This document shows, piece after piece, positions 8,757 through 17,568 of a DNA stretch of 64,000 bases. The stretch lies in the NCBI GenBank assembly GCA_903885565.1, contig CAISJI010000010.1, positions 1 through 64,000 of the forward strand, in the 5' to 3' direction. The number at the start of each line of letters is the position of its first letter. The stretch's first letter is position 1. The notes under the pieces were generated by a model. It searched no databases, was not told where the DNA came from, and worked only from the letters and a program-made list of their open reading frames with translations. Both the position numbers and the translations under genes were made by a program. The stretch comes from an uncultured Planctomycetaceae bacterium. GTDB taxonomy: Bacteria > Planctomycetota > Planctomycetia > Pirellulales > UBA1268.

Positions 8757-10031
8757 ATGAACGGGCCTGATGTCAGGCTGAGCCGTCAGAGGGCGATGCC
8801 GGTTTGCCTCTGGCGTCTGCCTGGCGCGATTGTGATCTGTTTGTTCATGCTGTGCATGGCCGCAGAGGGCCGGGCGGCGCCACCCACTGAACAGGCGCTT
8901 GAGGCTGCTCTTGGGGCCATTCGCGCGGTGGACCACGAAGGCCGCGGCAACGCGGCGGCGGGGACGGCTTGGAACGTGGTGGCGGCGGCCGATGTCGGTG
9001 CGCTGCCGCGCATTCTGGCTGCCATGGATGGGGCCAACCCGCTGGCCGCCGGCTGGCTGTTGGCAGCGGTCGACCAGATTGTGGCCCGGCATCCCCGGCT
9101 CGATCCCGACCCACTGTGTGCCTTTCTGGCTGACACCAGCCATGAGCCGCGGGCCCGCCGGCTGGCCTTCGATCTGGTGGCAGGCATTGATGGCCCGCGG
9201 GCGGAAAAACTCCTCGCCGGGCTGCTCGATGATCCCAGCGTGGAGCTGCGGCACGATGCAGTGGCACAGTTGATGGCACAAGCGGAGCAGGCCAAATCAT
9301 CTGGCAACACAAGCTTGGCGCTTGAGCAGTTCCAGACCGCCTTTGCCGCCGCTCGCGACATCGCGCAGGTGAAGGATTTGGCCGCTTCGATTCGAGGGCT
9401 CGGTGGCGAGGTCGATCTGCCGCGGCACCTCGGCTTCCTGATGAACTGGCAGGCGATCGGGCCGTTCGACAACACCGATGGAAAGGGCTTTGCGGCTGAA
9501 TATCCGCCGGAGCGGGGGGTCGATCTGTCGGCAACTCTTGCGGGGCAGGGAGGACCGGTGCAGTGGCAGGTTCTCGCCACGCGCGACGAATTTGGCATGG
9601 TCGATATCAATCCGCTCTATCCGCCCCCGGCCCCCGCGGACGCCAGTCGGTCCGCCGCTGACGCCGGTGGCAAGGAAGGGCTTAAGGAGGTGGTGGCCTA
9701 TGCGGTCACCTCCTACGATTCCCCGCAGGGGGGCCCGGCGGAACTGCGGCTCGGGACCAAAAATGCCTGGAAGATCTGGCTCAACGGGCAGCTTGTCTTT
9801 GAGCGCGAGGAATACCACCGGGGGATGGATGTTGATCAGTATCGGTTGCCTGTGACACTCCAGCCGGGGCCCAATGCCATTCTGATCAAGCTCTGCCAGG
9901 ACGCCCAGCGCAAGCCCTGGACGACCGAGTGGCAGTTTCAGCTGCGGGTCTGCGACAGTATCGGCACGGCGCTTCCGGCAGGCAGGCAGCAGGCCCAAGT
10001 GCCGCCGCCAGCAGTGGAGAATATTCGGTGA
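8757..10031 (+). CDS. Secreted HEAT-like protein with C-terminal sugar-binding-like domain
   Basis: Exported protein of 424 residues with a signal peptide (hydrophobic stretch PGAIVICLFMLCMAA, cleavage near GRAA). The N-terminal half is helical and resembles HEAT-type repeats (for example PRARRLAFDLVAGI and DPSVELRHDAVAQL). The C-terminal half (from about residue 225, GFLMNWQAIGPFDN) resembles beta-sandwich modules with the phrase KNAWKIWLNGQLVFER, seen in planctomycete secreted proteins. A purine-rich 'gaaggga' precedes the ATG at 8757. It overlaps the next gene by GTGA and forms an operon with the PQQ-like propeller. No enzymatic motif is visible; the exact role is unknown. Confidence 0.7.
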   Translation: MNGPDVRLSRQRAMPVCLWRLPGAIVICLFMLCMAAEGRAAPPTEQALEAALGAIRAVDHEGRGNAAAGTAWNVVAAADVGALPRILAAMDGANPLAAGWLLAAVDQIVARHPRLDPDPLCAFLADTSHEPRARRLAFDLVAGIDGPRAEKLLAGLLDDPSVELRHDAVAQLMAQAEQAKSSGNTSLALEQFQTAFAAARDIAQVKDLAASIRGLGGEVDLPRHLGFLMNWQAIGPFDNTDGKGFAAEYPPERGVDLSATLAGQGGPVQWQVLATRDEFGMVDINPLYPPPAPADASRSAADAGGKEGLKEVVAYAVTSYDSPQGGPAELRLGTKNAWKIWLNGQLVFEREEYHRGMDVDQYRLPVTLQPGPNAILIKLCQDAQRKPWTTEWQFQLRVCDSIGTALPAGRQQAQVPPPAVENIR

Positions 10032-11233
10032 ACTCTTTCTCTCTTCGATGCAGCCTGCTGACGGGCCTCGTTTGGACATCGCTCGTGGTGGCCAGTGGCG
10101 CGGAGGAATGGCCGGCCTTTCGCGGGCCCAATGGCAGCAGCCTCGTGCCCGCCGGAGTTTTGCCGGTGGAGCTGTCTGCTGCCACGAGGAAGTGGTCGGT
10201 CTCCCTGCCGGGCCGCGGCCTGTCGGGAGCGGTGGTGGTCGACGGCAAAGTCTTTGTCACAGCCAGCGCCGGCACCTCCCAGGATCGGTTGCATCTGCTC
10301 TGCCTCGATGCTCAAACCGGAAAGCTCCTCTGGGAACGGCGGGTATGGGCCACCGGTCGCACGATGTGCCATTCCAAAACGAGCGTCGCCGCCCCCACGC
10401 CCTGCACCGACGGCAGCCATATCTACGCCCTTTTTTCGTCGAATGATGTCGTCTGTTTCGATCTGCAGGGGAGGCTCTGCTGGCTGCGCGGCATCACCCA
10501 CGATTACCCCAACGTGAGCAATAGCCTCGGCATGGCGAGCTCCCCGCTGGTGAGTGGCAGCACGCTGGTGGTTCCGGTGGAGAACGACAGCGAGTCGTAT
10601 TGCCTGGGACTCGACACTGCCACTGGCGAAAACCGTTGGCGGATCGACCGGCCCAAGGGGGCCAACTGGACCTCCCCGGTGCTCGCCGGCCCTGCCGTGG
10701 TGGCACTCCAGTCGCGGGGGGGCATTGACGCTGTGCGGTTGGCCGATGGTGCGCCCCAGTGGAGCTTTTCAGGGGGCGCCGACACGATCTCCTCGAGCTG
10801 CTTTTTTGATCGCGTTCTTTATGTTCCTTCGAACGGCGTCACGGCGCTCGAGGCCGTGCCAAACGAAAGTAAGCCGCGGGAAATCTGGCAGAGCAACCGT
10901 CTCGCCCCCGGCACGGCCAGCCTGGTGGTGGCCGGAGACGCCGTCTACTGCCTCAACAAGGCCGATGTGCTCACCGCTGGCGAGCGGACCACCGGTGAGC
11001 GGCGTTGGCAACTGCGACTGCAGGGGCCATTTTCCGCCACGCCTGTTTCTGACGGCCAGCATCTGTGGGCGGTGAACGAGGCGGGGCTGGTGCAGGTGGT
11101 GGAGCTGGGAGAAAAAGAGGGGAAGATCGTCGCTACGTTTGATCTGGGGGACGAAATTCTCGCCAGCCCCGCGGTGGCCGATGGAGCGATCTATCTGCGC
11201 AGCAACTCCCGTCTCCATAAGCTCGCCCGTTAG
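10028..11233 (+). CDS. Secreted PQQ-like beta-propeller protein
   Basis: A 401-residue exported beta-propeller. The signal peptide (SLLTGLVWTSLVVASG) is followed by EEWPAFRGPNGSS, the usual opening of planctomycete PQQ-like repeat proteins. Blades are marked by recurring phrases such as LCLDAQTGKLLWERR, VCFDLQGRLCWLRG, LGLDTATGENRWRID and ADGAPQWSFSGG. The GTG start at 10028 overlaps the upstream stop (GTGA), and the next in-frame start is much later, so this start is well placed. Likely a periplasmic scaffold or dehydrogenase-like protein; a bound cofactor cannot be confirmed. The TAG stop lies inside the TTAG flank of element A2. Confidence 0.82.
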   Translation: MNSFSLRCSLLTGLVWTSLVVASGAEEWPAFRGPNGSSLVPAGVLPVELSAATRKWSVSLPGRGLSGAVVVDGKVFVTASAGTSQDRLHLLCLDAQTGKLLWERRVWATGRTMCHSKTSVAAPTPCTDGSHIYALFSSNDVVCFDLQGRLCWLRGITHDYPNVSNSLGMASSPLVSGSTLVVPVENDSESYCLGLDTATGENRWRIDRPKGANWTSPVLAGPAVVALQSRGGIDAVRLADGAPQWSFSGGADTISSSCFFDRVLYVPSNGVTALEAVPNESKPREIWQSNRLAPGTASLVVAGDAVYCLNKADVLTAGERTTGERRWQLRLQGPFSATPVSDGQHLWAVNEAGLVQVVELGEKEGKIVATFDLGDEILASPAVADGAIYLRSNSRLHKLAR

Positions 11234-11369
11234 CTGCCCGTGGAAAAAGTCATCCCTGACCCTTTGGATTGAAGTCAGTCCACTTTGCCGACCGGTGGAA
11301 ACGCCGAGGTTTTCCACGGTCGGTAGGCATCGCCTCCAGCGATGCGGCACTTTATCCACAGCCTGCTAG
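11230..11369 (-). repeat. Family A MITE-like element, copy A2 (reverse orientation)
   Basis: Element body 11234-11365 (132 bp), flanked by TTAG (11230-11233) and CTAG (11366-11369). The TTAG holds the TAG stop of the propeller gene. The outer ends CTGCCCGTGGAAAAAGT and CTTTATCCACAGCCTG are inverted relative to each other. The central hairpin (CGACCGTGGAAA / TTTCCACCGGTCG) and the palindrome GCATCGC..GCGATGC are kept. The right CTAG is shared with the adjoining element B1. Confidence 0.85.
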
Positions 11370-11514
11370 AGCGCATCCGGGATAGCTGTAGCGACGACTG
11401 GGCAAATAGATCGAGCGATGTAGGCGGAGGGGTCGGCGAACGCTCGAGGAGCGTAAGCGACGAGACTTTTGCCGCCCCGAAGCCGACGCTACACGTAAAT
11501 CGGATGCGCTCTAG
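11366..11514 (+). repeat. Family B MITE-like element, copy B1
   Basis: Element body 11370-11510 (141 bp) with perfect 10-bp terminal inverted repeats AGCGCATCCG / CGGATGCGCT and identical CTAG flanks (11366-11369, 11511-11514). Internal inverted repeats include TGTAGCG / CGCTACA, GTCGGC / GCCGAC and GCTCGAGGAGCGTAAGC, so one strand can fold into a long stem. It is directly abutted to element A2. Copies B2 (31017) and B3 (57981) share the core GGGGTCGGCGAACGCT. Confidence 0.85.
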
Positions 11515-11520
11515 GTGAGC

Positions 11521-12219
11521 CTACGGCACCTTCCAGCCGCGGAGCTGGCAGTGGAGCTGGGCGATCTTTCCCATGAAGTGGTCCATCCGGTAGGTGCCTG
11601 CCGCGAGCGTCATCTGGCGCTCTGCTTCTGCGGTATTTCCCTCCGCTTCGGCAAGGAGGCCAAGGTAAAGATGGGCGTAGCAACGCTGGTTGCGGCGGTT
11701 GCTCTCGGGGCCGGCATCGGCGGCGGTCAAAACCTTCTCGCCGCTTCCCTGGCCATGGTAGAGATCGAGCACCTCCTTCATCGGAATGCGGCCATCGCTG
11801 CCGACAGGGAGGAGTTGCTTTCGCGCTGTCTCCACATTCTTCGCCTTCGCCAGGCAGGCGAAGTGCCAGGTGGCATTCTCGACGTCGGCGGGGTTGACCT
11901 CCCGATGGCGCTCAAACTGCGCCACGCCGTCGGCGTAGCGGCCGGCGTAGTAGAGGGCCAGGCCCCGCTGCCAGAGTTCCGGCTCGATCTCCGGCCGAAG
12001 CGTGACAAGCCCATCAAATGCGGCGGCCGATTCCTGCGGCTTGCCGGCGAAGAGGAGCTCAACGCCGTCGCTGAAGAGCTTTTGCGGGGAAGGGGGCTCA
12101 GCCGCCAGCAGAGGGCAACTCAAAACAGTGCTGCCCAGCAAGCCCAGAGAAGCGAGCACAGCGGCGAGCAGTCGGCGCCGTTGGCAGGTTCCCGCACGAA
12201 GCATGGTCTTCATCGCCAC
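11521..12219 (-). CDS. Secreted tetratricopeptide-repeat protein
   Basis: A 232-residue exported TPR protein. The N-terminal signal has a basic start, then LLAAVLASLGLLGSTVLS, with likely cleavage near LLAAEPP. TPR-like helix pairs follow: LFSDGVELLFAGKPQESAAA, LWQRGLALYYAGRYADGVAQ and CYAHLYLGLLAEAEGNTAEA. The C-terminal MDHFMGKIAQLHC is conserved in related planctomycete proteins. It starts 15 bp after the lepA stop on the same strand, with GAGG upstream, so it is probably co-transcribed with lepA. Partner and function unknown; TPRs usually mediate protein contacts. Confidence 0.75.
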   Translation of the reverse strand: MAMKTMLRAGTCQRRRLLAAVLASLGLLGSTVLSCPLLAAEPPSPQKLFSDGVELLFAGKPQESAAAFDGLVTLRPEIEPELWQRGLALYYAGRYADGVAQFERHREVNPADVENATWHFACLAKAKNVETARKQLLPVGSDGRIPMKEVLDLYHGQGSGEKVLTAADAGPESNRRNQRCYAHLYLGLLAEAEGNTAEAERQMTLAAGTYRMDHFMGKIAQLHCQLRGWKVP

Positions 12220-12234
12220 ATCCTCAAGGCGAGG

Positions 12235-14046
12235 TCAACTCCGATCGGCGCCTGTGTCGAGCACCGCCATGAAGGCCTTTTGCGGAATATCGACGCTGCC
12301 GATGCTCTTCATCCGCTTCTTGCCCTCCTTCTGCTTGGCCCACAGTTTTTTCTTGCGGGAGATGTCGCCACCGTAGCACTTGGCCGTGACATTCTTCCGC
12401 ATCGCCGAGATCGTCTCGCGGGCGATCACCTTGGTGCCGATCGCCGCCTGCAGCGCGATTTCAAACATGTGGCGATCGATCTCCCCACGGAGTTTCTTCA
12501 CGATCGATCTGCCGCGCCGGTCGGCATCGCGGCGGTCGCAGATGATCGAAAGGGCATCCACCTTCTTGCTCCCCACGAGGATGTCGAGGCGGGCCAGATC
12601 GGCGGGAAAATAGCCGATCAATTCGTAGTCCATCGTGCCGTAGCCGCGCGTCACGCTCTTCAGCTTGTCGTGGAGATCGTAGATCACCTCGGCCAAGGGA
12701 AGATCGAATGTGAGCATGGCCCGCGTTGGGGAGAGGTATTCTGTTTTGAGATACACCCCGCGGCGATCGGTGCATAACTGCATGATCGGCCCGATGTGCT
12801 CCACCGGCGTGAGGAAATTGGTGCGCACGATCGGCTGGCGGAATTCATCGATCTGCCCGGTGTCGGGCACATCCTGCGGGTTGGTGATCTCGATCACCTC
12901 GCCGGTGGTCTTCTTGATCTGATACGTGACGTTGGGAGCGGTCTGCACCAGATCGAGATCGGCCTCCTTCTCCAGCCGCTGCTGGATGATCTCCATATGG
13001 AGCAGCCCGAGGAACCCGCAGCGAAAGCCGAAGCCGAGCGCCTCGCTGCTCTCCGGGGCATATTCAAACGAGGGATCGTTGATCGCCAGTTTTTCCAGCG
13101 CGTCGCGCAGTTCCTCGAAATTCTCCCCCTCGGAGGGATAGAGGCCGCAATAGACCATCCGTTGCGGCGGCTTGTAGCCGGGCATCGCTGTGGCGCCGTT
13201 GTCGCCGGGAATCGTCACGGTATCGCCGATGTGAACCTGCTTCACATCCTTGATGTTGCAGACGAGATACCCCACCTGTCCTGCGAAGAGCTCCTCGCAG
13301 GCCCGCCGCTGCGGCACAAACTGCCCCAGCTCCAGCACATCGTGCGTGCTGTTGGTTTCGAGAAACCGGATCTTCTGCCCCTTGCGCACGGTGCCGTCGA
13401 CGAGTCGCACGTAGGTGATGGCGCCCCGGTAGCTGTCGTAGTGGCTGTCAAAGATCATGGCCCGCAGGACGGCATTGGGGTCGCCCGCCGGCGGCGGAAT
13501 CCGCTCCACGATGCCCGCCAGCAGTTCGTCGATGCCGATCCCTGTTTTCGCGCTGGCCAGCACGACGTCGGCGGCGTCGAGCCCCAGGCTCTGCTCCATC
13601 TCGGCGAGCACCTCATCGACGCGGGCGTGGACGAGATCGACCTTGTTGATCACCGGCACGATTGCCAGGTTGAGATTGATCGCGGAATAGGCGTTGGCCA
13701 CGGTCTGGGCCTCGACCCCCTGAAACGCGTCGACCAGCAGCACGGCCCCCTCGCAGCAGGCGAGGCTGCGGGAAACCTCGTAGTGGAAATCGACGTGGCC
13801 GGGGGTGTCGATGAGGTTGAGCTCGTAGACTTCCCCCTTGTGGGTGTATTCCATGCGCACGGCGCGGGCTTTGATCGTGATCCCCCGCTGCCGCTCCAGC
13901 TCCATGTCGTCGAGCATCTGCTCCTTGAGCTGACGCTTCTCCACGGTGCCCGTCCATTCGAGCAATCTGTCGGCCAGCGTGCTCTTGCCGTGGTCGATGT
14001 GGGCGATGATCGAAAAATTACGGATGTGCTTGCAGTCTATAGACAT
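12235..14046 (-). CDS. lepA: Elongation factor 4 (LepA), ribosome back-translocase GTPase
   Basis: Translational GTPase of 603 residues, the normal length for LepA. G1 is AHIDHGKST (about 15-23), the switch region has RQRGITIKA, G3 is DTPGHVDF, G4 is NKVDL and G5 is SAKTGIG. Downstream are the EF-G-like domains and the LepA-specific C-terminal domain (CYGGDISRKKKLWAKQKEGK, then GSVDIPQKAF) that reaches the peptidyl-transferase centre. It starts with MSIDCKHIRNFSIIAHIDHG, a typical LepA start. It acts on stalled or mis-translocated ribosomes in the cytoplasm. It leads an apparent two-gene unit with the TPR gene. Confidence 0.96.
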   Translation of the reverse strand: MSIDCKHIRNFSIIAHIDHGKSTLADRLLEWTGTVEKRQLKEQMLDDMELERQRGITIKARAVRMEYTHKGEVYELNLIDTPGHVDFHYEVSRSLACCEGAVLLVDAFQGVEAQTVANAYSAINLNLAIVPVINKVDLVHARVDEVLAEMEQSLGLDAADVVLASAKTGIGIDELLAGIVERIPPPAGDPNAVLRAMIFDSHYDSYRGAITYVRLVDGTVRKGQKIRFLETNSTHDVLELGQFVPQRRACEELFAGQVGYLVCNIKDVKQVHIGDTVTIPGDNGATAMPGYKPPQRMVYCGLYPSEGENFEELRDALEKLAINDPSFEYAPESSEALGFGFRCGFLGLLHMEIIQQRLEKEADLDLVQTAPNVTYQIKKTTGEVIEITNPQDVPDTGQIDEFRQPIVRTNFLTPVEHIGPIMQLCTDRRGVYLKTEYLSPTRAMLTFDLPLAEVIYDLHDKLKSVTRGYGTMDYELIGYFPADLARLDILVGSKKVDALSIICDRRDADRRGRSIVKKLRGEIDRHMFEIALQAAIGTKVIARETISAMRKNVTAKCYGGDISRKKKLWAKQKEGKKRMKSIGSVDIPQKAFMAVLDTGADRS

Positions 14047-14097
14047 AAGCCGGATTGTAGCCTGTGGACGGGGATCGGGTGCGAACCGGCATGAAGC

Positions 14098-15156
14098 TCA
14101 GGCCGTGGGGATGGCATGGCGGCTGTTTTGCAGGCTCGCCCGAGCCATTCCGGCAGCGCCGATATAGCCTGCATTGCCGCCGAGAATGGCAAAGCGGATC
14201 GGCGTCTTTGCGGCGAGGGTTGGCAGGGCCCGCAGTCGCACCTCCTGCCGCACCCGCTCCAGAAAGGCCCGGCCGATGGGAGACTGCTCGCCGCCAAAGG
14301 TCATCGCGCCGCCGAGCACGACCGCCGCGGGGTCGATGGTGTGCATCAGGCTCACCACGCCAATCCCCAGCCAGCGGGCCGATTCGAGGATGATTTCCAG
14401 CGCTCTGGTGTCGCCGGCGGCGGCGGCCGACGCAATCAGGATCGGGGTCAGTTCCTCTCCGCCGGCCACGGCTTTGGCCAGAGGGCCCAAGCGGCCCGCT
14501 TCGCTGTCGAGCGCCTCGCGGGCGAGGCATTGAAGCGCCGTGGCGCTGGTATAGGCCTCCAGATGGCCGGTGTGGCCGCAGGGGCATTTCCGGGCGGAGG
14601 GGGCAGGGTCAACGATGATGTGACCACACTCAGAGGCATGGCTGTGGGCCCCCTCAATCGCCTCGTCGCCGATGACGATCCCGCCTCCCACTCCGGTGCC
14701 GAGCGTGAGCAACAGCAGGCTGGAATACTCCTGCCCGGAGCCGACCCAAAACTCCCCGTAGGCTGCGGCATTGGCGTCGTTGGCATAGGTGACAGGCAGC
14801 CCGCAGTGGTGGGCGACCCGATCGCGGATGGCGAAGCCGTCCCAGCCGGGAAGGTTGCCCGCTCGAATGATCGTGCCGGTGGGAATGTCCTGCGGGCCGG
14901 GAGTGCCGAGCCCCACTGCGGCAATCTCAGCCGGCGCGATCCCCGCGAGATTCGCCACGGTGTGGACGGCCCGTCCCATACGGCAGGCAGCATCTTCCGG
15001 GCCGCGCGAGACATGCGTCGGCTCGGTGTGAAACGCCAGCGTCCGCCCCGCGCTATCCACCAGCCCCACCTTGATATTCGTGCCCCCCAGATCGATGCCG
15101 GCAAAGAACGGACTGGCCGCGCCTCGGGCTGGCAGCCAGTGGGAGCTGTCGTGCAT
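14098..15156 (-). CDS. ROK-family sugar kinase (glucokinase-like)
   Basis: ROK kinase of 352 residues, probably phosphorylating glucose or another hexose with ATP. Seen motifs are phosphate-binding IDLGGTNIKVGLVD near the N-terminus, GLGTPGPQD, NDANAAAYGEFW (catalytic Asp) and TLGTGVGGGIV. The zinc-site motif reads CPCGHTGHLEAY, with His in place of the last Cys of the usual CxCGxxGCxE, as in some ROK kinases. The start was placed at ATG 15156 (MHDSSHW); an ATG 30 codons upstream adds a non-family extension. There is no helix-turn-helix, unlike the ROK regulator at 56711. Exact sugar uncertain. Confidence 0.85.
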   Translation of the reverse strand: MHDSSHWLPARGAASPFFAGIDLGGTNIKVGLVDSAGRTLAFHTEPTHVSRGPEDAACRMGRAVHTVANLAGIAPAEIAAVGLGTPGPQDIPTGTIIRAGNLPGWDGFAIRDRVAHHCGLPVTYANDANAAAYGEFWVGSGQEYSSLLLLTLGTGVGGGIVIGDEAIEGAHSHASECGHIIVDPAPSARKCPCGHTGHLEAYTSATALQCLAREALDSEAGRLGPLAKAVAGGEELTPILIASAAAAGDTRALEIILESARWLGIGVVSLMHTIDPAAVVLGGAMTFGGEQSPIGRAFLERVRQEVRLRALPTLAAKTPIRFAILGGNAGYIGAAGMARASLQNSRHAIPTA

Positions 15157-15272
15157 GGAATGGGCTTTGGAAAAAAGGTGACTCTTGCGGTCAGGGGAGC
15201 GGATCTGACCGGCGGTGAGTGGATCCAGCCGGCGGGGAGTGAACATCGGTGGCCGTGCAGAGGCCGGCAGGC

Positions 15273-16817
15273 TCAGTCGGCGGGGAGCCGGCTCACTTCC
15301 ACCGTGGGGAGGGGGCCGGTGCAGGCCTTCATGAACTCCACCAGATCGGCCTTCTCCTGAGCCGAAAGCTTGAGCGGCCGGATCTTGTCGCTGAGATTCG
15401 CGTTCGGATGGCCTCCCTTGTCATACCACTCCACTACCTCTTCGAGAGTCGCCACCGATCCATCGTGCATGTAGGGGGCATTGAATGCCACATTCCGCAC
15501 GGTGGGAGTTTTGAAGGCACCGGTATCTTTGGGGTCTTTGGTCACCACAAACCGGCCCAGATCGGGCTCGGGCTTCTCCATGCCGATACCGATGTTGTGG
15601 TATTTCTCATCCGCCAGATTGGCGCCGACATGGCAGGCAGTGCAGTTGCCCTTTTCGCTGAAGAAAATCTCACGGCCCCGCTTCGCCTCCTCCGACATCG
15701 GATGGGCAGCAGCGGCCGCCTGCGCCGCCGCAAAGGAGGCGGCCAGGTCCTTGTCGTCGGCGATGTCTTCGGCATCGAGGGCGGCAAACGGCCGCAGCTG
15801 CTCGTTGTAGTCGTACGGGGAGGGGGAGGTGACGATCGCTCGCTCGAAGGCGGCTATTGCCTGCCCCACTCGATCGATCGAAACCTCACCAAAAATCTTC
15901 TCAAACTGCCGGCGGTAGACCGGCATTTCGCCGAGCCGCTTCACGACGCCCTCATGGGTGAAGCCCATTTCGATCGGGTTGGCAATCGGGCCCACGGCCT
16001 GTGCTTCCAGGGAATCGGCCCGGCCGTCCCAAAACTGGGCTCCGGAGAGGATGCGATTGAATGCTACGGGTGAGTTGCGGCCCCCCTGCTGCCCGCGCAC
16101 GCCCACGCCAGTTTTTGTATGGGCGGAATATCCTTCGGCAGGGTTGTGGCAACTGGCGCAGCTCACTGTGGCATCGACCGAGAGCCGCGGATCAAAATAG
16201 AGTTGCCGCCCCAGTTCGATCTTGGCCCGCGTGAGCGGATTTTTTTCCAGCCCCTGGATCTGCCCTGCTCCCTGCGAGAGCCCCAGTGGGAGCACTGGGT
16301 CGAGTTCCTCGAAGTTTGCCGGATTGGCCAGCCAACCGTCGATCTGTTCGAGCGTGATCAGTCCGCTGCCCGGCACGCCGGCGGTCAGCGCCGGATCTCC
16401 GAGCATCACCTTCTGCCGCGCTGCGGGTGCCGATACGGGAACCGCAGCCACAGGCGCCGGCAGTGCGGCATCCTTGACGGCCGTGGCCACCGGCGGGGCG
16501 GGGGGCTCGGTGCCGGCGGCCGCCTCCTTGATGGCGGTGTCGGCAGCGGCCTTGGCGTCATCGGCGGCGCGCTTTGAGGCCGCGGCCTCGGTGAGGGCAG
16601 GCGGGGCTACGGGGGCAGGCGTGGCGGGGGCGGTCTCAATAGCCTCCACCTCGACAACCTTGTTGTTGGTGGCGCGGCCGGCAGGTGCGCATCCCCAGCC
16701 CCCCAGGAGAGCAACCGCCGCGATGAGGCAGGCTGCCGGCCAGAGCGATCGCGTCGTGACGGAAAGAGAGCAACGAACCGGGGTACGGTGTGAGGCTGTC
16801 GACAAGGGATAACGCAT
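15273..16817 (-). CDS. Di-haem cytochrome c peroxidase (CcpA/MauG-type), lipoprotein
   Basis: Periplasmic di-haem peroxidase that reduces hydrogen peroxide with electrons from small cytochromes, or a MauG-like relative. The 514-residue form from 16817 is supported by AGGAGAG about 8 bases upstream. A signal sequence ends in LLGGWGC, consistent with lipid attachment at Cys43. A long Ala/Pro/Lys-rich linker (about 50-135) precedes the catalytic domain. Haem-binding motifs are CASCH (220-224) and CTACH (392-396), with YMHDGS as a likely axial-methionine region. The long flexible linker is unusual for the family and may extend the domain away from the membrane. Confidence 0.88.
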   Translation of the reverse strand: MRYPLSTASHRTPVRCSLSVTTRSLWPAACLIAAVALLGGWGCAPAGRATNNKVVEVEAIETAPATPAPVAPPALTEAAASKRAADDAKAAADTAIKEAAAGTEPPAPPVATAVKDAALPAPVAAVPVSAPAARQKVMLGDPALTAGVPGSGLITLEQIDGWLANPANFEELDPVLPLGLSQGAGQIQGLEKNPLTRAKIELGRQLYFDPRLSVDATVSCASCHNPAEGYSAHTKTGVGVRGQQGGRNSPVAFNRILSGAQFWDGRADSLEAQAVGPIANPIEMGFTHEGVVKRLGEMPVYRRQFEKIFGEVSIDRVGQAIAAFERAIVTSPSPYDYNEQLRPFAALDAEDIADDKDLAASFAAAQAAAAAHPMSEEAKRGREIFFSEKGNCTACHVGANLADEKYHNIGIGMEKPEPDLGRFVVTKDPKDTGAFKTPTVRNVAFNAPYMHDGSVATLEEVVEWYDKGGHPNANLSDKIRPLKLSAQEKADLVEFMKACTGPLPTVEVSRLPAD

Positions 16818-16975
16818 GAAGAACTCTCCTGCCAAAATCCGTCTGGAACGCAGCGGCGACAAAGCGGTCGCCATGCTGGGAAGAAGCGATGCCGGCAAAT
16901 TCTAGTCGTTCCCCCCGCGAAGGGAAACACGCCTTCCCCGCCGGAAAGCAGGGGGCAGACGCAGCCTGCCGGGAA

Positions 16976-17467
16976 TCAGTAGCCGGCGATGTCGGCCGTG
17001 GCGAGCCATTCCAATTCGCCCGGCTGCCCCAGGCCGTCGTCGAGCCGGATCGCTGCCACCGCCCCTTTTTGCATGCGAATGGCCGCCGAACCGTCGCCGA
17101 TGGTCAGCGCCACCAACCGGCCGACGCAGGGGGCGTGGCCCACCCAAGCCACCCGGGCGGCGTCCTGATGAATAGTCCACTCCACCAGTGCCTGCCAGTC
17201 GGAGCCGGGGGCGAGGGCATCGACCACCACCGGCGGGTGAGCCCCGAGCACCTCGGCGAGAATCTCGGCTGTCTCGCGTGTCCGCACCAGCGGACTGGTG
17301 GCGATCAGATCGGCCTGCAGGCCGAGTCCGCAGAGGTGCTTGGCAAACTTCTCAAATCGCTTGCGGCCGCGCTTGGTCAGTTGCCGGGCATAGTCGTCGA
17401 TGCCGGGGCCGGCATCCTCGGCCCAGGCATGGCGGATGATGGAGAGATGGGTGGTGAGATTGGGCAT
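16976..17467 (-). CDS. Phosphohistidine phosphatase SixA-like
   Basis: Histidine phosphatase superfamily protein of 163 residues. The catalytic motif is SIIRHAWAED (His at about 13; Ala replaces the usual Gly of RHG), followed by LTKRGRKRFEKFAKHL, TSPLVRTRETAEIL and the second His in WVGHAPCVGRL. SixA proteins remove phosphate from phosphohistidine on histidine-containing phosphotransfer proteins, but small relatives can have other substrates. It is the last gene of a minus-strand series trmH / RNase HII-like / sixA, 101 bp after the preceding gene. The ATG at 17467 (MPNLTTH) fits the family start. Confidence 0.8.
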   Translation of the reverse strand: MPNLTTHLSIIRHAWAEDAGPGIDDYARQLTKRGRKRFEKFAKHLCGLGLQADLIATSPLVRTRETAEILAEVLGAHPPVVVDALAPGSDWQALVEWTIHQDAARVAWVGHAPCVGRLVALTIGDGSAAIRMQKGAVAAIRLDDGLGQPGELEWLATADIAGY

Positions 17468-17568
17468 CGAGGGGGCACGCTGGGGAGGGAACGGGGAAGC
17501 AGCGGGAGTTGTGACCGCCGGCCGCTCCACGCGCTGGCATTGTCGGTCGGCGAGTCGGCCGTGGCAAG